Assembly (NCBI RefSeq): GCF_014202905.1
Contig: NZ_JACHHY010000003.1
Coordinates: 124,001 to 188,000, forward strand
DNA length: 64,000 nucleotides
Direction: 5' to 3'
From: Chitinivorax tropicus
GTDB taxonomy: Bacteria; Pseudomonadota; Gammaproteobacteria; Burkholderiales; SCOH01
Position numbers and translations under genes: made by a program. Below are positions 9,718 to 20,130 of the stretch, piece by piece (position 1 is the stretch's first letter; each line of letters begins with the position of its first letter). The notes beneath the pieces were generated by a model, which saw only the letters and a program-made list of their open reading frames with translations, was not told where the DNA came from and searched no databases.

Positions 9718-10710
9718 ATGAAAATTGCAGTCTTTGATACCCATTCCTATGATCGTGACGCACTGACACTGGCAAATCAGCAATTCGGACATGAATTGCA
9801 TTTCTTCGAGGCTCGATTGACGGCGCAGACGGCTGGGTTGGCGAGTGGTTTCGAGGTGGTATGCCCATTTGTGAATGACAAGCTGAATGCGGAAACCCTG
9901 GCGCAGCTATATCAAGTGGGGGTGCGCCTCATTGCACTGCGGGCCGCCGGGTATAACGCCATCGACGTACCCGAGGCCAGGCGGCTCGGCATGCGCGTGG
10001 TCAGGGTGCCCGCTTATTCACCTCATGCCGTGGCTGAACATGCCTTTGCCTTGCTGTTGAGCTTGGTACGCAAGACACACCGCGCCTATAACCGGGTGCG
10101 TGATGGCAACTTTGCTTTGGATGGCTTGGTAGGCTTTGATCTATATGGCAAGACCGTTGGTGTCATTGGTACAGGTCGTATCGGGCAAGCTGCCATTGGC
10201 ATCGCACGTGGGTTTGGTTGCCGCGTATTGGCCGATGATCTGTATCCGGACACCGCTCTGGCTCAGGCAATGGGCTTCGAATATGTCCCCCGTGAAGTGT
10301 TGTTGGCGCAGTCCGACGTGGTCTCGCTGCATTTGCCCCTGACCCCGGACAGTCGCCATCTGATCAATCAGGATTCCCTACACGGCATGAAACACGGTGC
10401 TATTCTGATCAACACAAGTCGGGGTGCCCTGGTCGATACGATGGCTTTGATCCAGGCGTTGAAGTCAGGCAGGCTCGGTGGGGTGGGGCTGGATGTCTAT
10501 GAGCTGGAGGAGGGTGTCTTTTTCCAGAACCTCTCTGACAAGCCGCTGCAGGATGATCAGCTGGCCAGATTGCTGACCTTCCCGAATGTGCTGATCACCT
10601 CACATCAAGGTTTTCTGACCCGTGAGGCATTGGGCAATATCGCCCAGACAACCTTGGACAACGTCAGCGCATACGAAAGTGGCAAAAAGCTGGAAAACGA
10701 AGTCAGTTGA
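9718..10710 (+). CDS. ldhA: D-lactate dehydrogenase LdhA-type (2-hydroxyacid dehydrogenase)
   Basis: 330 residues, the same length as E. coli LdhA. It reduces pyruvate to D-lactate with NADH in the cytoplasm. The N-terminus [16 protein letters not shown] is characteristic, the NAD-binding motif is [12 protein letters not shown] (from about residue 148), and the catalytic residues are in place: Arg235 (NTSRGALVD), Glu in DVYELEEG and His296 (TSHQGF). The start at ATG 9718 follows a GGAG ribosome-binding site. The 3' end overlaps the convergent yacG by 8 bases. Dehydrogenases of this family vary in substrate, but similarity throughout favours lactate. Confidence 0.93.
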   Translation: MKIAVFDTHSYDRDALTLANQQFGHELHFFEARLTAQTAGLASGFEVVCPFVNDKLNAETLAQLYQVGVRLIALRAAGYNAIDVPEARRLGMRVVRVPAYSPHAVAEHAFALLLSLVRKTHRAYNRVRDGNFALDGLVGFDLYGKTVGVIGTGRIGQAAIGIARGFGCRVLADDLYPDTALAQAMGFEYVPREVLLAQSDVVSLHLPLTPDSRHLINQDSLHGMKHGAILINTSRGALVDTMALIQALKSGRLGGVGLDVYELEEGVFFQNLSDKPLQDDQLARLLTFPNVLITSHQGFLTREALGNIAQTTLDNVSAYESGKKLENEVS

Positions 10711-10891
10711 GCATGTCGTCAATGGTCGGGGCTTCGTCCTTGCATGGGATGCGGTAGGCCTCGTTTGCCCATTGCCCAAGATCAATCAGTCGGCATCGCT
10801 CTGAGCAGAAAGGGCGATGCGGGCTGGCGGACGACCAGGTAACCGGCGTGCGGCATTGCGGGCAGGGGACTTGTTTGGGCGGCTTGAACAT
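10703..10891 (-). CDS. yacG: DNA gyrase inhibitor YacG
   Basis: 62 residues, the usual size. YacG is a small zinc protein that binds GyrB and blocks DNA gyrase. The four zinc cysteines are seen in [10 protein letters not shown] and [12 protein letters not shown], followed by the family's [12 protein letters not shown]. It is the last gene of the pilB-pilC-pilD-coaE-zapD-yacG cluster, a common proteobacterial order. Confidence 0.94.
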   Translation of the reverse strand: MFKPPKQVPCPQCRTPVTWSSASPHRPFCSERCRLIDLGQWANEAYRIPCKDEAPTIDDMLN

Positions 10892-10978
10892 CGTGATGGT
10901 GCTCTCGATAGGGATTCACTCAGGCCGTATTATCGCATGCCTAGCCCCTGATGCTGCATATCAGGCCTAATCAGGGGG

Positions 10979-11737
10979 TTACAGATTACAGTAGGTGAGG
11001 TTGAATTCAACGTCGCCTTCGAACTGCCTTGGTTTGTCCTGACCAGTGACAGGGTGTGTGAATCGGACGTTGATCGCGTATTTGTTGGCAGACAGCTCCG
11101 GTACGCAGGCATACGACTCTTCCAGCGAAACCTTCAGCAATTGCACGATCTTACCGCCCGACATTTGCTGGAAGACGCCATTCCTGGCGGTATAGTGCAT
11201 CGCTTTACCACTGTCCCGAAGCAGGTGCAGCACGATGGCAAAGCCATCCTGAAGCGGTGTCAGCGGGGCAATCCAGTCACGCAGGTCCGCTTGGCGTGCG
11301 TCGGCTGGTTTGCGCTGCCAATAATAATAGGACGGCAGATCAAATTCACATGCTCCGCCAGGAATCGACGTGCGCTGTTTGATGCTCATCAGCCATTCGT
11401 TATCACGCAGATATTGGCCAATCCGCCCAACCATTTCCAGCAGCTTGGCCGAGGCATGCTCAATATCGTTCAGGATCTGATCCAGCGCATCCTCTGCTAT
11501 CTGTGGGTTGTTGCGGAGTGCTTCAAGGGTGTGCTTTTGTCGCTCAAGCTCTTGAATCAGATCTGATTTGAGATCGGCCCTGCTGGCCACTTCCATGATC
11601 TCAAACATCACCATCAATGCAGCATGGTGATCGTGCGATTCTTGCTTGTCGGCAAAGTGATCGAAGCGGGCGAACAAATCCTCCAGCCGTAACATGGTAC
11701 GGATGCGTTCGTTCAATGGAAACTCGTAACTGATCAC
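10979..11737 (-). CDS. zapD: Cell division protein ZapD
   Basis: About 252 residues. ZapD cross-links FtsZ filaments and stabilises the Z-ring. The family N-terminus ISYEFPLNERIRTMLRLEDLF is present directly after a GTG at 11737, so I place the start there; an upstream ATG at 11797 would add 20 residues that do not fit. The typical C-terminal block GFAIVLHLLRDSGK and YACVPELSANKYAINVRF are seen. It lies between coaE and yacG as in many relatives. Confidence 0.93.
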   Translation of the reverse strand: MISYEFPLNERIRTMLRLEDLFARFDHFADKQESHDHHAALMVMFEIMEVASRADLKSDLIQELERQKHTLEALRNNPQIAEDALDQILNDIEHASAKLLEMVGRIGQYLRDNEWLMSIKQRTSIPGGACEFDLPSYYYWQRKPADARQADLRDWIAPLTPLQDGFAIVLHLLRDSGKAMHYTARNGVFQQMSGGKIVQLLKVSLEESYACVPELSANKYAINVRFTHPVTGQDKPRQFEGDVEFNLTYCNL

Positions 11738-11819
11738 TGGATCTGCCGTTGATCGAAATAATCCATCAATTCTGAGGGATAAAGGCGGAATTGACAAATG
11801 TCACTCGAAGTTTCATTGG

Positions 11820-12431
11820 TTACTGATTGATTTGTCTGGATAATTCATTATAGAGCGTATCCAGCGTGTCAACCTGAGATTGTAATGAATCAGATGTGCC
11901 ATCATTGTTGATCACATCATCCGCAAAGGCAAGACGGGCTTTCCTCGATGCCTGTTTGAGCATGATGGCTCGCACCTCGGCTTCAGTCAGCTTGCTGCGA
12001 GCCATGACGCGATGTATCTGTGTCGCCTCTTCGCAGTCGATGACCAGTACGCGATTGACCATTTTGAGGTAGGTTCCGGTTTCGACCAGCAGGGGTACGG
12101 CCAGCAAGGTATAGCTTGCGCTGATGTGTGCAAGTTCTTCCAATACGGTCTCGCGGATCAGTGGGTGCAACAACTGTTCCAGCTTGTTTTTGGCTTCAAC
12201 GTCTGCGAACACCAACTCCCGCATCGTTTTACGATCCATTGCGCCATTGATATCAATAAATGATGCGCCAAATGCTTGTCTGATGGGTTCAATTGCCCTT
12301 CCCCGAGGCTGAGTCAGCCGATGAGCAATTTCATCCGTATCAATCAAACCTGCTCCGTGTGCAACAAACAAGTTGGCTACGGTTGATTTACCTGAGCCGA
12401 TGCCGCCAGTCAATCCAACCAGGAACGTCAT
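11820..12431 (-). CDS. coaE: Dephospho-CoA kinase CoaE
   Basis: 203 residues. CoaE phosphorylates the 3'-hydroxyl of dephospho-CoA, the last step of coenzyme A synthesis. The P-loop GGIGSGKST is at residues 9-16; [12 protein letters not shown] and the LVDCEE-type block (here [17 protein letters not shown]) follow. The ATG overlaps the pilD stop by 4 bases, so translation is coupled to pilD. Confidence 0.95.
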   Translation of the reverse strand: MTFLVGLTGGIGSGKSTVANLFVAHGAGLIDTDEIAHRLTQPRGRAIEPIRQAFGASFIDINGAMDRKTMRELVFADVEAKNKLEQLLHPLIRETVLEELAHISASYTLLAVPLLVETGTYLKMVNRVLVIDCEEATQIHRVMARSKLTEAEVRAIMLKQASRKARLAFADDVINNDGTSDSLQSQVDTLDTLYNELSRQINQ

Positions 12432-13297
12432 ATACGAATACCCAACAGACCGGCAATTTCCGGGCCCCACAACATGGAAACCATACCAGCCATGGCCAGG
12501 TAAGGGCCAAAGGCAAAACGGGACTCAAGGCCTCGTTGGGCCATGATGTTGGTGATGATGCCACCTATGACACCCAACACCGAGGAGATCAGAATGATTT
12601 GAGGCAGGGCAAGCCATCCTAGCCAAGCTCCTAGCGCTGCCAACAATTTGAAGTCGCCATAGCCCATTCCTTCTTTGCCGCGGATCAGCTTGAATAGCCA
12701 GTACACGCTCCATAGGATCAAATAGCCCGCCATCGCACCGACGATGGACTCTTTCAGTGGTAAACCCAACCAGCCGTTCAGGTTGAAGAAGATACCCAAC
12801 CACATAAGTGGTAGGGTGATGTCATCAGGCAGAAGCTGCTTGTCGAAATCGATGAAGGTCAGCGCAATCAGCGCCCAGCTGAACAAGAGTGCTCCCGCCG
12901 TGAGCGGGCCTGGCCCAAAACGAAAACCAATATAGCCACTGACTAAGCCCGTGAGCAATTCAACCAGCGGGTAGCGAATGCTGATCGAGGCTTGGCAACC
13001 TTTGCATCGACCTCGCAGCAGTAAAAAGTAGCTGATCAGTGGGATGTTGTCGATTGCCCGAATCTGATAGCCACAATGCGGGCAGGCAGAGCGAGGCGCA
13101 ATCAAGTTGTATTTGGGCAGTGGTGGCGGTGTTTCGCCCTGAAGTAGCTGGCATTGTTCTTGCCAATCGCGTTCCATCATGATCGGAAGGCGATGGATGA
13201 CGACATTCAGAAAACTGCCTACCAGCAAGCCCAATACCAAACAAACGCCCGCGAAGGTCGCGGGCGATGTCGAAAATATGAAAAGGAGATCTGCCAT
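12428..13297 (-). CDS. pilD: Type IV prepilin peptidase / N-methyltransferase PilD
   Basis: 289 residues with about seven or eight membrane segments. PilD cleaves the leader of type IV prepilins and methylates the new N-terminus. The N-terminal domain has [12 protein letters not shown] and two zinc-type cysteine pairs (CPHCGYQ, CKGC). The two catalytic aspartates of the aspartyl protease are in [12 protein letters not shown] and [10 protein letters not shown]. It sits directly downstream of pilC. Confidence 0.95.
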   Translation of the reverse strand: MADLLFIFSTSPATFAGVCLVLGLLVGSFLNVVIHRLPIMMERDWQEQCQLLQGETPPPLPKYNLIAPRSACPHCGYQIRAIDNIPLISYFLLLRGRCKGCQASISIRYPLVELLTGLVSGYIGFRFGPGPLTAGALLFSWALIALTFIDFDKQLLPDDITLPLMWLGIFFNLNGWLGLPLKESIVGAMAGYLILWSVYWLFKLIRGKEGMGYGDFKLLAALGAWLGWLALPQIILISSVLGVIGGIITNIMAQRGLESRFAFGPYLAMAGMVSMLWGPEIAGLLGIRI

Positions 13298-13306
13298 TCT
13301 GGATAC

Positions 13307-14533
13307 TTAACCGACTGCTTGGCCCATTTTGAAGATGGGTAGATACATGGCAACCACAATACCACCAATCAATGTGCCCAGCACGACCATGATGATCGGT
13401 TCCATCAAACTGGAGAGGGCCTCGACTGCATTATCAACTTCTTCTTCGAAGTAGTCAGCAACCTTGCTCAGCATGGAGTCCAGCGCGCCAGACTCCTCGC
13501 CAATGGCTGTCATCTGCAGCACCATATTCGGGAACACATCCGCATTTTGCATGGCAACCGTCAGGCTGGTACCAGTTGAAACTTCCGCTTGAATTTTCTT
13601 GGTTGCATCGGTGTAAACCTGGTTGCCCGCTGCGCCACCTACAGAGTCCAATGCTTCCACCAGTGGAACGCCGGCGGCAAACATGGTGGACAATGTCCGT
13701 GTCCAGCGGGCAATGGTGGCTTTGCGGATGATGTCACCAAATACGGGCGCTTTCAAAATCCATCGATCCATGGCGATTTGCATGGCTCGTGATCGTTTTT
13801 TGGCTTCGATGAATCCAAATACACCACCGAAAATACCACCAAAGATCAGCCACCAATATTCAACGAAAAATTCAGAAATGGCCATGACCATCAAGGTCGG
13901 ACCTGGAAGATCAGCACCAAAACTGGAGAACAGATCCTTGAAGGCTGGGATCACGAAGATCATGATCACTGCCGTGATGACAAAAGCGGCCACAATCACG
14001 GCTGTGGGGTAGAACATTGCGGACTTGATCTTGGATTTGACTGACAGAATCTTTTCTTTGTAGGTTGCCAGTCGGTCTAACAGCCCTTCCAAAATACCTG
14101 CCTGTTCACCCGCCTGCACCAGGTTACAGAATAAATTGTCAAAATACAGGGGACGTTTTCGAAAGGCAGCGGTCAGGCTCATCCCAGTTTCGACGTCTGA
14201 TTTGATATCGAGCAATAAGCGGGTCACTGCGGGGTTACTATGGCCTTTCGCCACAATATCAAAAGACTGTAGCAATGGCACCCCCGATTTCATCATCGTG
14301 GCCATTTGCCGGGTGAACATCGCAATATCTTTCTCGGTGATCTTCCTGCCTGTGCTGGTCCGTTGCCGCTTGACCCGTGCGACACGGATACCCTGCCGAC
14401 GTAGTGTGGCTTGTACCTGTGCCTCTCCTCCGGCGCTCATTTCACCTTTGACACGCTTGCCATAGCGATCCTGTCCTTCCCAGGCAAACATGTATTGCTT
14501 GGTCTTGGGCTGACGTCGAGTTGCTACTGCCAT
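13307..14533 (-). CDS. pilC: Type IV pilus inner-membrane platform protein PilC
   Basis: 408 residues. PilC is the polytopic platform that couples the PilB motor to pilin insertion. It has an N-terminal region FAWEGQDRYGKRVKGE and two T2SSF repeats: FTRQMATMMKSGVPLLQSFDI at about residues 70-90 and RTLSTMFAAGVPLVEALDSV in the second half, each followed by GE(Q/E)(A/S)G motifs (QAGEQAGILEGLL, IGEESGALDSML). The last helix ends in IIMVVLGTLIGGIVVAMYLP, as in the family. Confidence 0.95.
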   Translation of the reverse strand: MAVATRRQPKTKQYMFAWEGQDRYGKRVKGEMSAGGEAQVQATLRRQGIRVARVKRQRTSTGRKITEKDIAMFTRQMATMMKSGVPLLQSFDIVAKGHSNPAVTRLLLDIKSDVETGMSLTAAFRKRPLYFDNLFCNLVQAGEQAGILEGLLDRLATYKEKILSVKSKIKSAMFYPTAVIVAAFVITAVIMIFVIPAFKDLFSSFGADLPGPTLMVMAISEFFVEYWWLIFGGIFGGVFGFIEAKKRSRAMQIAMDRWILKAPVFGDIIRKATIARWTRTLSTMFAAGVPLVEALDSVGGAAGNQVYTDATKKIQAEVSTGTSLTVAMQNADVFPNMVLQMTAIGEESGALDSMLSKVADYFEEEVDNAVEALSSLMEPIIMVVLGTLIGGIVVAMYLPIFKMGQAVG

Positions 14534-14547
14534 TTATTATCCCCAGA

Positions 14548-16269
14548 TTATTCGTTGGTTACCGACTCGACCTCTTCCAGAGAAGTCATGCCCTGCTTGA
14601 CTTTCAAAAGGCCTGATTGGCGCAGATCCTTGACACCTTCACGCTGTGCCTGGTCTGCAATATCCATGGCAGTGCCATTGCTCAGAATGATCCGCTGTGT
14701 TTCCTCTGAGATCGGCATGACTTGATAGATGCCTACCCGGCCCTTATAGCCTGAACCTTTGCAGGTGTCGCAACCGACAGGCCCATAAGGTTTCCAGGAG
14801 CCATCCAGATCTTCTTCGCTGAAGCCGGCTTGCAACAAGGCATCGCGGGGTAGGTCAACTGGCTTTTTACAACCAGAACAAAGTCGTCGAGCAAGGCGCT
14901 GTGCGGTGATCAAAATCACGGAGCTGGCAATATTGAACGGCGCAACCCCCATATTCATGAGCCGCGTCAGTGTTGTAGGAGCATCATTGGTGTGCAATGT
15001 CGAAAACACCATGTGCCCCGTCTGCGCGGCTTTGATGGCAATATCAGCCGTTTCCAGATCCCGGATTTCACCAACCATGATGATGTCTGGATCTTGGCGT
15101 AGGAAGGATTTCAATGCCGCAGAAAATGTCAGCCCTGCTTTTTCATTGACGTTGACCTGATTGATGCCGGGCAAGTTGATTTCGGCTGGGTCTTCTGCTG
15201 TCGAAATATTGATACCTGGTTCATTCAAGATGTTGAGACAGGTGTATAGCGATACGGTTTTACCGGAGCCCGTTGGCCCTGTGACCAAGACCATGCCATA
15301 CGGTCGGCGGATGGCACTCATCAGCGCTTCTTTTTGCGCGGGCTCATAGCCGAGTGCGTCGATCCCAAGTGTTGCGCTGGATGGATCCAGAATACGCATG
15401 ACGATCTTTTCGCCGAACAAGGTTGGTAGCGTACTGACACGAAAGTCGATTGCCCGGGTGCCGGACAATTTCAATTTCATGCGGCCATCCTGTGGTACAC
15501 GTTTCTCCGAAATATCCAGGCTGGAAATGACCTTGATCCGTGCGGCAATCTTCTCTTTCAGCGCCAGGGGGGGTTGTGCTACTTCTTTGAGCATGCCGTC
15601 TACCCGGTAGCGAACCCGATAGAATTTCTCATATGGCTCAAAGTGGATATCCGATGCGCCAGCGTTGATCGCGTCTAGCAGGACTTTCTGGACATAGCGA
15701 ACAACCGGTGCGTCGTCTACATCGACATTGGTATCTGACTCCGCAGGCTCCTCTGCCGCTGCTGTGGTATCCATATCCAATGCAATGTCATCGTCAACCA
15801 ATGACTGCAAGTTTGCGCCGCTGGCCTCAACGGTTTTCTCGATGTAGATACCGAGCTTATTGTCCTCCACCACGATGGGATCGACCGCCAGACTGGTCTG
15901 GAACTTTGCTTCCTCCAAGGCTTGCAGATTGGTCGGGTCGGAAATCGCGACAAATAGCTTGTTTCCGCGTTTATACAATGGCAATACACGTCGGCTGACC
16001 ATCAGTTTGTGATCAATCGCCTTGGTCGGGATGCTGGCGAGATCAACTACATTGAGATCAAGCAATGGAAAGCCAAAAGTCTGGGAGGCAAACTCTGCAA
16101 TCTGATAAGCGTTGAGCCGTTTACTCAGCAATACCTGCTGGATGAACGAAATCCCTGCTGTGTTTGCTTGAGATTGCAAATTGTCGGCATCGGTCTGCGG
16201 AAGCAGATTGTGCTGAACAAGCGCACGTGCGAGCCCGGATAGTTGTGTGGAGGAAGGCGATGCGGCCAT
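14548..16269 (-). CDS. pilB: Type IV pilus extension ATPase PilB
   Basis: 573 residues, the normal length. PilB is the hexameric motor that drives pilus extension. Seen: an N-terminal T2SSE domain, FEPYEKFYRVRYRVDG, Walker A GPTGSGKTVSLY, the Asp box and Walker B region (DPDIIMVGEIRDLETA), the His box (GHMVFSTLHTNDAP), and the tetracysteine zinc motif split as CSGC and CDTC. It heads the cluster, and 770 bases of noncoding sequence precede it. No pilin gene is in the window. Confidence 0.95.
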   Translation of the reverse strand: MAASPSSTQLSGLARALVQHNLLPQTDADNLQSQANTAGISFIQQVLLSKRLNAYQIAEFASQTFGFPLLDLNVVDLASIPTKAIDHKLMVSRRVLPLYKRGNKLFVAISDPTNLQALEEAKFQTSLAVDPIVVEDNKLGIYIEKTVEASGANLQSLVDDDIALDMDTTAAAEEPAESDTNVDVDDAPVVRYVQKVLLDAINAGASDIHFEPYEKFYRVRYRVDGMLKEVAQPPLALKEKIAARIKVISSLDISEKRVPQDGRMKLKLSGTRAIDFRVSTLPTLFGEKIVMRILDPSSATLGIDALGYEPAQKEALMSAIRRPYGMVLVTGPTGSGKTVSLYTCLNILNEPGINISTAEDPAEINLPGINQVNVNEKAGLTFSAALKSFLRQDPDIIMVGEIRDLETADIAIKAAQTGHMVFSTLHTNDAPTTLTRLMNMGVAPFNIASSVILITAQRLARRLCSGCKKPVDLPRDALLQAGFSEEDLDGSWKPYGPVGCDTCKGSGYKGRVGIYQVMPISEETQRIILSNGTAMDIADQAQREGVKDLRQSGLLKVKQGMTSLEEVESVTNE

Positions 16270-17039
16270 GGTTGCAGCAGTCTGTTTATTAGTAACCGTT
16301 AAAATTCACAAATAATGCACTCGACATGAAACTTTGTAAAGCGTATGAGCTATGTCTGATGCGGTTTGAATGATACTTGCTCGTGAATCGTACTTGGGCG
16401 CCCATTCCCAAAAAGTGCTATTCACTCGCTTCAGTCTAGGAAGCTTTCGATGGAAAGTAAATTTCGGTGGTTTTCATCATTGCGATCCGATGGTTGTTGG
16501 GTTTTCGCATGCCGGTTACCGCTTGTGTGGACAATTTTCCACGCAGTAGATAACTTGTAGAAAAACTGTGTTACGGTCCGTCTGATCGCTCCTGGGGCCA
16601 ATCCGCGCAAACTTGCACTTGTTTCTGGGTTCGTTTGTCGTTGGGGCCATGTTCTCTCTGCCGTGTCTCATGGCAAACGGCCAGTTTGTAAACAGCCTTA
16701 TCTGATGTTAGCAAACATAATTAATCAAGTTCGGGCTGTGGTTAGCTTGAGCTGATCTGCCGCAAGTTTGCAAAAATCCGACGTATGTCGGAAAGATCAT
16801 TGGCGGCAATACACCGTTATGAAAGATATGGCTTGAGGAGGTGCTGTCTGATCTGGCTCCCGCCTTTGGTGCTATAGCCGGTATTATGACGTTACCCCAT
16901 CAAGGGTAAGCTAACTGAACATATCCGAGCAGCGCGTATTTTGTTGTGTGTAATTTCCAACATGTATATTGACTCGAATATTTGCATTAGACATAGGGGA
17001 TTGATGTATTCCTCTGCATTGCCCAGAGAGAGGTTATCG
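16270..17039. other. Long intergenic region upstream of pilB
   Basis: About 770 bases, more AT-rich than the genes around it. It must hold the pilB promoter. I find no convincing gene on either strand and no tRNA. A short imperfect palindrome (GTGGACAATTTTCCAC, about 16529-16545) stands out. A small RNA or leader could be encoded here, but nothing in the sequence proves it. Confidence 0.4.
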
Positions 17040-17840
17040 TCAACGATGCAAAACCACCTCAAGTACGAATTTGCTACCAAGATAGGCCAGCAGCAGCAAG
17101 CTGAAGCCAGATAGCGTCCAACGCACGGCAATCCGACCTCGCCATCCCATCACAGAGCGGCCAATCAGAAGTGCCGCAAAAACCAGCCATGCAATGACGG
17201 TAAAGAGATTTTTGTGATTCAGCTTGAATGGTTGATGAAAAATTTCTTCCGAAAACAACAGGCCACTCAACAAGGTGACAGTCAAAACCAGAAAACCACT
17301 CAGCAACACCTTAAACAGTAGCGTTTCCAAACTCAATAAAGGCGGTAACAGCGGGCCCTTTGTGCTTGCCGCATGGTGATGCAGGCGCTTGTCCGCCACA
17401 TTCATCAGCAGTGCAATGATAGCTGCATTGGTCAGCAGGCCATAGGCGAGCATGGCGGATAGGACATGCGCACGAAAAGCGAACAGTTCAGTCCCCTGAA
17501 AGCTGTGCTGCGGGGGCATCAACATGGCAGCAACAATACTGATGGCTGCGCCAGCCAGTAGTGGCGGCTGTATGCTGGCCAAAGGATAGACAAACTGCCC
17601 TAACCAAAAGATCAAGACCGAAAGAAATAGTGTGATCGACAGGGCCGTACCCACTCCTAGCCCGACCACATTGCTGTGCCAGATGGCATCAATCAACGTC
17701 GAGCCATGTAAGATGACCGAGCCCAACAACAGGCCCTGTACCAGTGACTTGGGCCAATGACGATCCAGGCGATTGCTTCGCCAGAAATACCAAGCGAGGC
17801 CGCAATATGCAGCAATACTTAATAGGGGCAGAGTAGGCAC
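17040..17840 (-). CDS. CcsA/YpjD-type cytochrome c assembly family membrane protein
   Basis: 266 residues, GTG start at 17840, eight or so hydrophobic segments. It resembles the YpjD/CcsA membrane family linked to cytochrome c biogenesis. Conserved-looking histidines are in FAFRAHVLSAMLAYGL and FKLNHKNLFTVIAW, matching the two heme-ligand-type positions of the family. It is divergent from ffh, an arrangement common in betaproteobacteria. The precise function of this shorter stand-alone type is uncertain. Confidence 0.82.
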   Translation of the reverse strand: MPTLPLLSIAAYCGLAWYFWRSNRLDRHWPKSLVQGLLLGSVILHGSTLIDAIWHSNVVGLGVGTALSITLFLSVLIFWLGQFVYPLASIQPPLLAGAAISIVAAMLMPPQHSFQGTELFAFRAHVLSAMLAYGLLTNAAIIALLMNVADKRLHHHAASTKGPLLPPLLSLETLLFKVLLSGFLVLTVTLLSGLLFSEEIFHQPFKLNHKNLFTVIAWLVFAALLIGRSVMGWRGRIAVRWTLSGFSLLLLAYLGSKFVLEVVLHR

Positions 17841-17935
17841 GTTAACTCATGTAGAATCTAGGTTTCGACACTAGTCTACATCATCTCGGATCATGCGGGC
17901 AGGCCGCAGATGGCCGGGATATAGAGGAATGCAGC

Positions 17936-19279
17936 ATGTTTGAGAATCTATCCAATCGACTCTCTGGCGTTGTCAAGACGTTACGTGGCCATGCCCGTTT
18001 GACAGAGGCCAATATTCAAGATGCATTGCGTGAAGTGCGCATGGCATTGCTTGAGGCGGATGTCGCATTGCCGGTTGTGAAATCATTCATCAATGACATC
18101 AAAGCGCGCGCACTGGGTAAAGATGTCATCGGCAGTTTGACACCAGGTCAAGCGTTGATCGGTGTAGTGTATGAAGAGCTGGTCAAGTTGATGGGTGAGC
18201 ACAATGACGCACTCAATCTTGCAGCTGTTCCTCCCGCCATCATCTTGATGGCGGGTTTACAAGGCTCCGGTAAAACGACCACCACTGGCAAGTTGGCCAA
18301 GCTTCTCAAGGAAAAGCAGAGAAAGAAAGTACTGCTGGTTTCGTGTGACGTATATCGTCCAGCTGCAATTGATCAGTTGAAAACACTGGCGCAGCAGCTG
18401 GAAGTTGAGTGGTACCCATCTGATGTCTCGCAAAAGCCAGAGGCCATTGCCCTGGCTGCACTGGACTACGCAAAACGACATTTCCACGACGTGTTGATTG
18501 TCGATACAGCGGGGCGACTGGCCATTGACGAGCAGATGATGGCCGAGATCAAGTCATTGCATGCATCGCTGAACCCGATTGAGACATTGTTTGTCGTGGA
18601 TGCCATGCAAGGCCAGGATGCAGTCAATGTGGCCCAGGCATTCAACGCAACGCTACCGTTGACCGGTGTGGTGCTGACCAAGCTGGATGGTGATGCTCGG
18701 GGTGGCGCGGCTCTATCTGTACGGAATGTGACCGGCAAGCCGATCAAATTTGTCGGGGTTGGTGAAAAACTGACAGGTCTTGAACCATTCTACCCAGACC
18801 GGATGGCTTCCCGAATTCTCGGTATGGGGGATGTGCTCAGTCTGATAGAAGACGCCCAGCGCACCGTTGACCATGAAGAAGCACAGAAGCTGGTCAAGAA
18901 GATGAAGACCGGCAAAGGTTTCGATCTGGAGGATTTCAAAATGCAAATCCAACAGATGCGGAAGATGGGCGGTATGACCTCATTGCTCGACAAACTACCC
19001 GGGCAGGTCAGCCAGCTTGCGCAGGGGCAGATTGATGATAAATTGATCAACAGAATCGAAGGGATCATCAATTCCATGACTCCGCAGGAGCGAGCCAAAC
19101 CTGAGATCATCAAAGCCTCTCGCAAACGGCGGATTGCCGCAGGAGCCGGCGTTTCGGTGCAAGAAGTCAATAAACTGTTGAATCAATTCGAGCAGACGCA
19201 GAAGATGATGAAACAATTCAGTAAAGGCGGGCTGACAAAGCTGATGCGCGGCATGAAAGGAATGTTTCCGGGAGTGTAA
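17936..19279 (+). CDS. ffh: Signal recognition particle GTPase Ffh
   Basis: 447 residues. Ffh binds 4.5S RNA and the signal sequences of nascent membrane proteins, then docks on FtsY (encoded at 28381-29628). Domains: N (residues 1 to about 90), G with GLQGSGKTTTTGKLA, DTAGRL, TKLDGDARGG, and a Met-rich M domain at the C-terminus (MQIQQMRKMGGM ... MKQFSKGGLTKLMRGMKGMFPG). It is followed by rpsP, rimM, trmD and rplS. Confidence 0.97.
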   Translation: MFENLSNRLSGVVKTLRGHARLTEANIQDALREVRMALLEADVALPVVKSFINDIKARALGKDVIGSLTPGQALIGVVYEELVKLMGEHNDALNLAAVPPAIILMAGLQGSGKTTTTGKLAKLLKEKQRKKVLLVSCDVYRPAAIDQLKTLAQQLEVEWYPSDVSQKPEAIALAALDYAKRHFHDVLIVDTAGRLAIDEQMMAEIKSLHASLNPIETLFVVDAMQGQDAVNVAQAFNATLPLTGVVLTKLDGDARGGAALSVRNVTGKPIKFVGVGEKLTGLEPFYPDRMASRILGMGDVLSLIEDAQRTVDHEEAQKLVKKMKTGKGFDLEDFKMQIQQMRKMGGMTSLLDKLPGQVSQLAQGQIDDKLINRIEGIINSMTPQERAKPEIIKASRKRRIAAGAGVSVQEVNKLLNQFEQTQKMMKQFSKGGLTKLMRGMKGMFPGV

Positions 19280-19363
19280 GGGTGGCCCAGAAATTTCTTG
19301 TCAAATTTCAAAGCAATAACATACAATCACGGTCTTTTTCCTGTTTACGAGATAGGTATAGAA

Positions 19364-19615
19364 ATGGTTGTTATTCGTCTGGCCCGCGGTGGCGCTAAAA
19401 ACCGCCCGTTTTTCAATGTTGTGGTTACTGATTCCCGCAATCGCCGTGATGGCCGTTTCATTGAGCGCGTAGGTTTCCATAACCCCGTTGCCAAGGAAGG
19501 CGCTGAAGGCACACGTTTGGCGTTGGATCGTATTCAGTTCTGGCAAGAGCGCGGCGCGCAGGTTAGCGACGCTGTTGCCAAGCTGATCAAGCAATCCGCC
19601 AAAGCAGCTGCTTAA
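19364..19615 (+). CDS. rpsP: 30S ribosomal protein S16
   Basis: 83 residues. The N-terminus [20 protein letters not shown] and [21 protein letters not shown] are diagnostic for S16. The start is ATG 19364; an upstream TTG frame from 19298 is not conserved. First ribosomal gene of the rpsP-rimM-trmD-rplS operon. Confidence 0.97.
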   Translation: MVVIRLARGGAKNRPFFNVVVTDSRNRRDGRFIERVGFHNPVAKEGAEGTRLALDRIQFWQERGAQVSDAVAKLIKQSAKAAA

Positions 19616-19617
19616 CC

Positions 19618-20130
19618 TTGGTAGAGAAATCTGGCGACATCATCGTCATGGGGCAAATTGGCGCTCCCTTTGGTGTTCGCGGTTGGGTTCATATCTATGC
19701 AGATACCGAATATCCAGACAGCTTGATGGATTATCCGGTATGGCAGGTTGGCATGCCAGGAAACTGGCGGGCTGTCCCCATTGAAGATATTGAGCTTCAC
19801 GCCAAGAGTATTGTCGTTAAATTTGAAGGTGTTGCAGATCGTGATGCTGCGGCCTTGCTCCGGAATCTCCAAGTCGGGATATTGCGTAGCGAGATGCCCG
19901 AGCCTGATGAGAATGAGTACTACTGGACTGATTTAATTGGGCTTGCAGTGATCAATTTGCAAGATGAGCACCTGGGCACAGTAACCCAGCTCTTCGAAAC
20001 CGGCGCAAATGACGTGCTGGTGGTAAGAGATGGCGAAACTGAGCGACTCCTGCCATTTGTGGCAAGTGTTGTCCAATCAGTCGACTTATCTGGTCGTAAG
20101 ATCGTTGTCGACTGGGGGCTTGATTACTGA
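19618..20130 (+). CDS. rimM: Ribosome maturation factor RimM
   Basis: 170 residues if the TTG at 19618 is used, two bases after the rpsP stop. RimM binds S19 and helps mature the 30S head. Seen: [17 protein letters not shown] at the N-terminus and a PRC-barrel C-terminus with [19 protein letters not shown] and LLPFVASVV. The true start is unclear: the only ATG nearby (19648) would leave the usual first strand short, so the TTG is favoured. The stop overlaps the trmD start (TGATG). Confidence 0.93.
   Translation: MVEKSGDIIVMGQIGAPFGVRGWVHIYADTEYPDSLMDYPVWQVGMPGNWRAVPIEDIELHAKSIVVKFEGVADRDAAALLRNLQVGILRSEMPEPDENEYYWTDLIGLAVINLQDEHLGTVTQLFETGANDVLVVRDGETERLLPFVASVVQSVDLSGRKIVVDWGLDY

Noticed and set aside
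16525-16570. DnaA-box-like words and a small palindrome in the pilB upstream region
   Set aside because: TTGTCCACA-like and TTTTCCACG-like words are single, imperfect matches without the cluster or the dnaA/dnaN neighbours of an origin.
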